From Candidatus Bathyarchaeota archaeon (GTDB taxonomy: Archaea; Thermoproteota; Bathyarchaeia; TCS64): 17,367 bases of DNA. The notes under the pieces were generated by a model, which ran no database searches, was not told the DNA's origin, and worked only from the letters and a program-made list of their open reading frames with translations. Below are positions 15,078 to 17,367 of the stretch, in pieces. The translations under genes and the position numbers were made by a program. Where the stretch lies: contig QMXQ01000011.1 in NCBI GenBank assembly GCA_003662205.1, positions 1 to 17,367 of the forward strand, written 5' to 3'. How positions within the stretch are numbered: position 1 is the first letter of the stretch; each line of letters starts with the position of its first letter.

Positions 15078-15722
15078 TTAGATCACCCCCAGGGTCTTGG
15101 CGACCTCTGCCTCAATCCTGCTCCTCACGGTCCTGAGCCTCCCCTCCAAGGTGTTGTAGTATATCTTGGTCCCCTCGCTGTTCCGAACGATGACGCCGCC
15201 CAGGGCGTCGATGGGATTGTCATCCAGCCTGAGGTTCACGTCACCCAAGACCGTTTTTACCCGATCTTTGATCTTCTTTAGATTCTTCTTCAGGTACTTT
15301 AGGTCCCTCTCATTGGCCGCCACGATAAACTCCTCCCCGCCCATCTCCGTGATGGCCTCCACGGTGAGCTTGAGGAGGATTTCCCCATAGTCGACGGCCT
15401 CGATGCCCCCCTCGACCATCTCTTTTAGCTTCGCCTTGACGGCCGAGAAGACGGATGAGAGCAGCTCATCCCTGGCGAGCATCAGGAGCTTCCTGCCCTC
15501 CAGCTCCGCCCTGCCGATGATCCGATCCCTGGCGGCTCTGAGCTCCGAGCCCGCGAGGGTGAGTATCTGCCTCTCAGACTCGGATCTTATCCGTTCGCAC
15601 TCTTGCTCCGCCGCCTTGAGGATCTTCTTTGCCTGCTCCTCGGCCCTAGCGAGGAGCGCGTTCCGTTTATCCACGGTCCGCTCGATGAGCTGGACCTCCA
15701 GCTCCATGGACTCCGCGTTCAT
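15078..15722 (-). CDS. atpE: A-type ATP synthase subunit E (peripheral stalk)
   Basis: Subunit E pairs with H to form the peripheral stalk that holds the head against rotation. The 214-residue protein has a long N-terminal charged helix (about residues 1-110) and a C-terminal alpha/beta head domain. That domain ends with the family's GGVIVRNSEGTKIYYNTLEGRL segment (about 173-195). The start ATG overlaps the H stop as ATGA (15719-15722). Its stop TAA is directly followed by the ATG of subunit A. Confidence 0.94.
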   Translation of the reverse strand: MNAESMELEVQLIERTVDKRNALLARAEEQAKKILKAAEQECERIRSESERQILTLAGSELRAARDRIIGRAELEGRKLLMLARDELLSSVFSAVKAKLKEMVEGGIEAVDYGEILLKLTVEAITEMGGEEFIVAANERDLKYLKKNLKKIKDRVKTVLGDVNLRLDDNPIDALGGVIVRNSEGTKIYYNTLEGRLRTVRSRIEAEVAKTLGVI

Positions 15723-16051
15723 TTCGGGAGCACCTCCCGTAGCACCAGGTCCACGGACTCCTTGAATCGGTCGTCGGGCACCTTCCTCAGCTCCTCCGCT
15801 TTTCTCCTATAGTCCTCCATGATTTTGGCGGCCTCCTTCTTCGCCTTCTCCTCCTCGGCGCGTATGAGGTCGTCTATGCCCGCGCCTCGCCGAGCCCTGA
15901 TCTGCCTGTCCTCGGCCTCGGCCTTGGCCTTAGCGATCATCTCGTTGGCCTTCTTCTGGGCCTCCGCGATCTTCCTCTCCGCCTCCCTTTCCGCCTCCTC
16001 AAGCAGCTTGTGGAGCCGCTCTCCGATGGATAACACCCTCTCTACGCCCAT
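15719..16051 (-). CDS. atpH: A-type ATP synthase subunit H (peripheral stalk coiled coil)
   Basis: This 110-residue protein is nearly all charged helix, rich in Ala, Glu, Lys and Arg (for example EEAEREAERKIAEAQKKANEMI), as expected for the straight coiled-coil partner of subunit E. The length is typical of archaeal AhaH. It starts 4 bases after the subunit F stop and has no clear Shine-Dalgarno, so it probably depends on translation of F. Sequence alone cannot exclude a generic coiled coil, but its position directly before E settles it. Confidence 0.88.
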   Translation of the reverse strand: MGVERVLSIGERLHKLLEEAEREAERKIAEAQKKANEMIAKAKAEAEDRQIRARRGAGIDDLIRAEEEKAKKEAAKIMEDYRRKAEELRKVPDDRFKESVDLVLREVLPK

Positions 16052-16055
16052 ATTT

Positions 16056-16373
16056 TCACAACTCTAACTTTGTTCCTATGGCGAGGGAGACCACCGCCTG
16101 CAGCTCCTCCATCCGCATCCCTGTCTCCAGGGTGAGGTCGGGGATGAGGGCGAAAATGGGCGAGATCTCCCCCCTCTTCATAACCAACTCCCTTACGGGT
16201 AAAGTCTCCTTCGCGAATCTCTCGGGGATGATGATGAGCTTGAACCTTTCCTCGTCCATGAGACGCTTCAAGGTCTCCACCGCGGCCTCCCCGGTCTCCG
16301 CATCGAACCCCACAGCCCCTATCAGCTCGAAGCAGGTGACAAAGGAGGGAGGACCGACGACAGCAACGCTCAT
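16056..16373 (-). CDS. atpF: A-type ATP synthase subunit F (central stalk)
   Basis: Subunit F binds the D axle and regulates rotation. The 105-residue protein has the Rossmann-like fold of the family: VAVVGPPSFVTCFELIGAVGF at the N-terminus, the strand/turn LIIIPERFA (about 48-56), then IFALIPD and a final helix. It is the first gene of this operon (F-H-E-A-B-D-C). In many archaea H comes first and F lies between C and A. A TATA box about 30 bases before the ATG predicts a nearly leaderless transcript. Confidence 0.92.
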   Translation of the reverse strand: MSVAVVGPPSFVTCFELIGAVGFDAETGEAAVETLKRLMDEERFKLIIIPERFAKETLPVRELVMKRGEISPIFALIPDLTLETGMRMEELQAVVSLAIGTKLEL

Positions 16374-16396
16374 TTCCTAATTGCTCAGGTTGTCTG

Positions 16397-16410
16397 CATT
16401 AAAAAAACTT
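16397..16410 (-). promoter_or_regulatory. Promoter of the soluble-sector ATPase operon
   Basis: Read on the minus strand, AAGTTTTTTTAATG is a T-rich TATA-like element centred near 16403, about 30 bases upstream of the subunit F ATG. Transcription would begin within about 5 bases of the start codon. No other good TATA element is seen in this gap. Confidence 0.5.
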
Positions 16411-16540
16411 GTGTCAAACCTGAAAGGACGTTTTCCTCAGGATGCTTAGGGAGGGGCGAGGGTGGATCGCGGATCAGGTGTGGAGGATTTCCGGCTCACG
16501 TCTCCATATAGAGGGTTAGAAAAGTCCTGTGTTGCCTAGG

Positions 16541-17367
16541 CTAGAAGGGTAGAGCGGAGGTGAAAAAGGGTAGGAGGTAGTCGGTGACGAGCTTCGGGTA
16601 GATGCCCACCACTATCGACAGGAGGGCGAAGATCAGCAGGGGCACGATCATCAGCGGCGGTGCCTCCTTCACCTCCTTCAGGTGGTCGGGCAAGGGGCCG
16701 AAGAAGATGCGCCTGACGGTCCAGAGGGAGTAGCCCACGGTCAGCACGGTCATTATGATGGCGGCGACGGCGACTATCAGCTTGTCGGTGGAGTTGGTCA
16801 GGGCGCTCGTGAAGACGCCGCTGAAGATCATGAACTTGGACATGAAGCCGATGGTCGGGGGGACTCCACCGATGGCGAAGAAGCCGAGGAGGGCGAGGGT
16901 CGCCGTGAGGGGCATCCTGTCCGCGAGGCCCCCGAGCTGCTTGATGCTCCGGGTCCCCGTCCGCGCGATGAGGATGCCGGCGACGCTGAAGAGGATGCAC
17001 TTGCCGAAGCCGTGGCTGACGTAGTGGAATATGGCGCCGGTGACGCCGTAGGCGGCCGCGCTCGCCAGCCCGAGGAAGATGTAGCCCATCTGGCTGATGC
17101 TGGAGTAGGCGAGGAACCTCTTGATGTCGTCCTGGGCCAGGGCCATCAGCCCGCCGTAGGTCATCGTCACCACCGCCCACACCGAGAAGATGAGGCTGAA
17201 CTGCCTGAACACGGGGTACATCGGGACGACCACGAGCCGGGTGGCGGCGTAGGCGCCGATGCCGATCATCGCGGGGCTCAGCAGGGCTGAGATGGGGGTA
17301 GGGGCCTCGCCGTGGGCGTAGGGGAGCCAGATGTGGATGCCGAACACCGCCATCTTCGTCAGGAAGC
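16541..17367 (-). CDS. Complex I / Mrp-type antiporter-like membrane subunit, NuoN/MrpD-like (5' end outside window)
   Basis: This is the C-terminal part of a proton-pumping antiporter-like subunit of the NuoL/M/N-MrpA/D superfamily, found in complex I, F420H2 dehydrogenase and membrane-bound hydrogenases. The frame stays open to the right edge (FLTK precedes the internal Met at 17353), so the gene begins outside. Family marks, numbered from that Met, are IHIWLPYAHGEAPTPISALL (7-26), QDDIKRFLAYSSISQMGY with channel Lys K78, H110/H114/K118 in a half-channel helix, and GVPPTIGFMSKF with K173. A Lys at the last site resembles NuoN/MrpD or NuoL rather than NuoM, which usually has Glu. About eight membrane helices remain. 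Which complex it belongs to depends on genes outside the window. Confidence 0.88.
   Translation of the reverse strand, partial: FLTKMAVFGIHIWLPYAHGEAPTPISALLSPAMIGIGAYAATRLVVVPMYPVFRQFSLIFSVWAVVTMTYGGLMALAQDDIKRFLAYSSISQMGYIFLGLASAAAYGVTGAIFHYVSHGFGKCILFSVAGILIARTGTRSIKQLGGLADRMPLTATLALLGFFAIGGVPPTIGFMSKFMIFSGVFTSALTNSTDKLIVAVAAIIMTVLTVGYSLWTVRRIFFGPLPDHLKEVKEAPPLMIVPLLIFALLSIVVGIYPKLVTDYLLPFFTSALPF

Noticed and set aside
1..17367. CRISPR arrays, insertion sequences, tRNA/rRNA genes, inteins or defence genes
   Set aside because: I saw no regularly spaced repeats, terminal inverted repeats with a transposase, or tRNA-like sequence. Subunit A is uninterrupted by an intein.

Overview
The window is archaeal. 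It encodes a transcription factor B with an N-terminal zinc ribbon and two cyclin-like repeats, and an A-type (V/A-type) ATP synthase. Most intergenic gaps hold TATA/BRE-type promoters, and several of these sit about 27 bases before a start codon, as in leaderless archaeal transcripts. TTG and GTG starts are frequent. The DNA is GC-rich, with short gaps and stop-start overlaps. The lineage cannot be fixed from sequence alone. A TACK-type or other uncultured archaeon is my guess; I did not identify a marker gene that settles it.

Layout, left to right. (1) Positions 1-3523 (+): the two halves of a heterodimeric ABC exporter; the first is cut by the window edge. One ATP site is degenerate and the other canonical. 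(2) 3624-4172 (+): a ModE-like regulator with no molybdate transporter beside it. (3) 4169-4465 (-) and 4611-5576 (+): a PadR-like regulator and TFB, divergent from a shared AT-rich promoter block. (4) 5620-5871 (-): a small two-CxxC protein. (5) 6005-6994 (+): a two-helix membrane protein, then a stand-alone Lrp/AsnC ligand domain followed by a tandem-CBS protein. (6) 7120-10084 (+): the membrane sector of the ATPase, subunit I (stator/a) and subunit K (rotor ring/c). (7) 16373 down to 10230 (-): the rest of the ATPase as a tight operon F-H-E-A-B-D-C, convergent with I/K. (8) 16541-17367 (-): the C-terminal part of a complex-I/Mrp-type antiporter subunit, cut by the right edge.

All the A1Ao subunits needed for rotary catalysis are present: A3B3 head, D/F central stalk, C adaptor, E/H peripheral stalks, I stator and K ring. 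They are split into two convergent units. The neighbouring antiporter subunit suggests a locus for ion-gradient energy metabolism.

The most striking observation is subunit K. It is a three-hairpin (six-helix) protein whose repeats align without gaps at spacings of 69 and 70 residues. Only the third repeat keeps the ion-carrying glutamate (E192); the matching positions are V53 and F122. One carboxylate per six helices predicts an unusually low ion:ATP ratio. Subunit K also has its own promoter and a roughly 70-base leader containing a possible mini-ORF. Subunit I carries a long second coiled coil.
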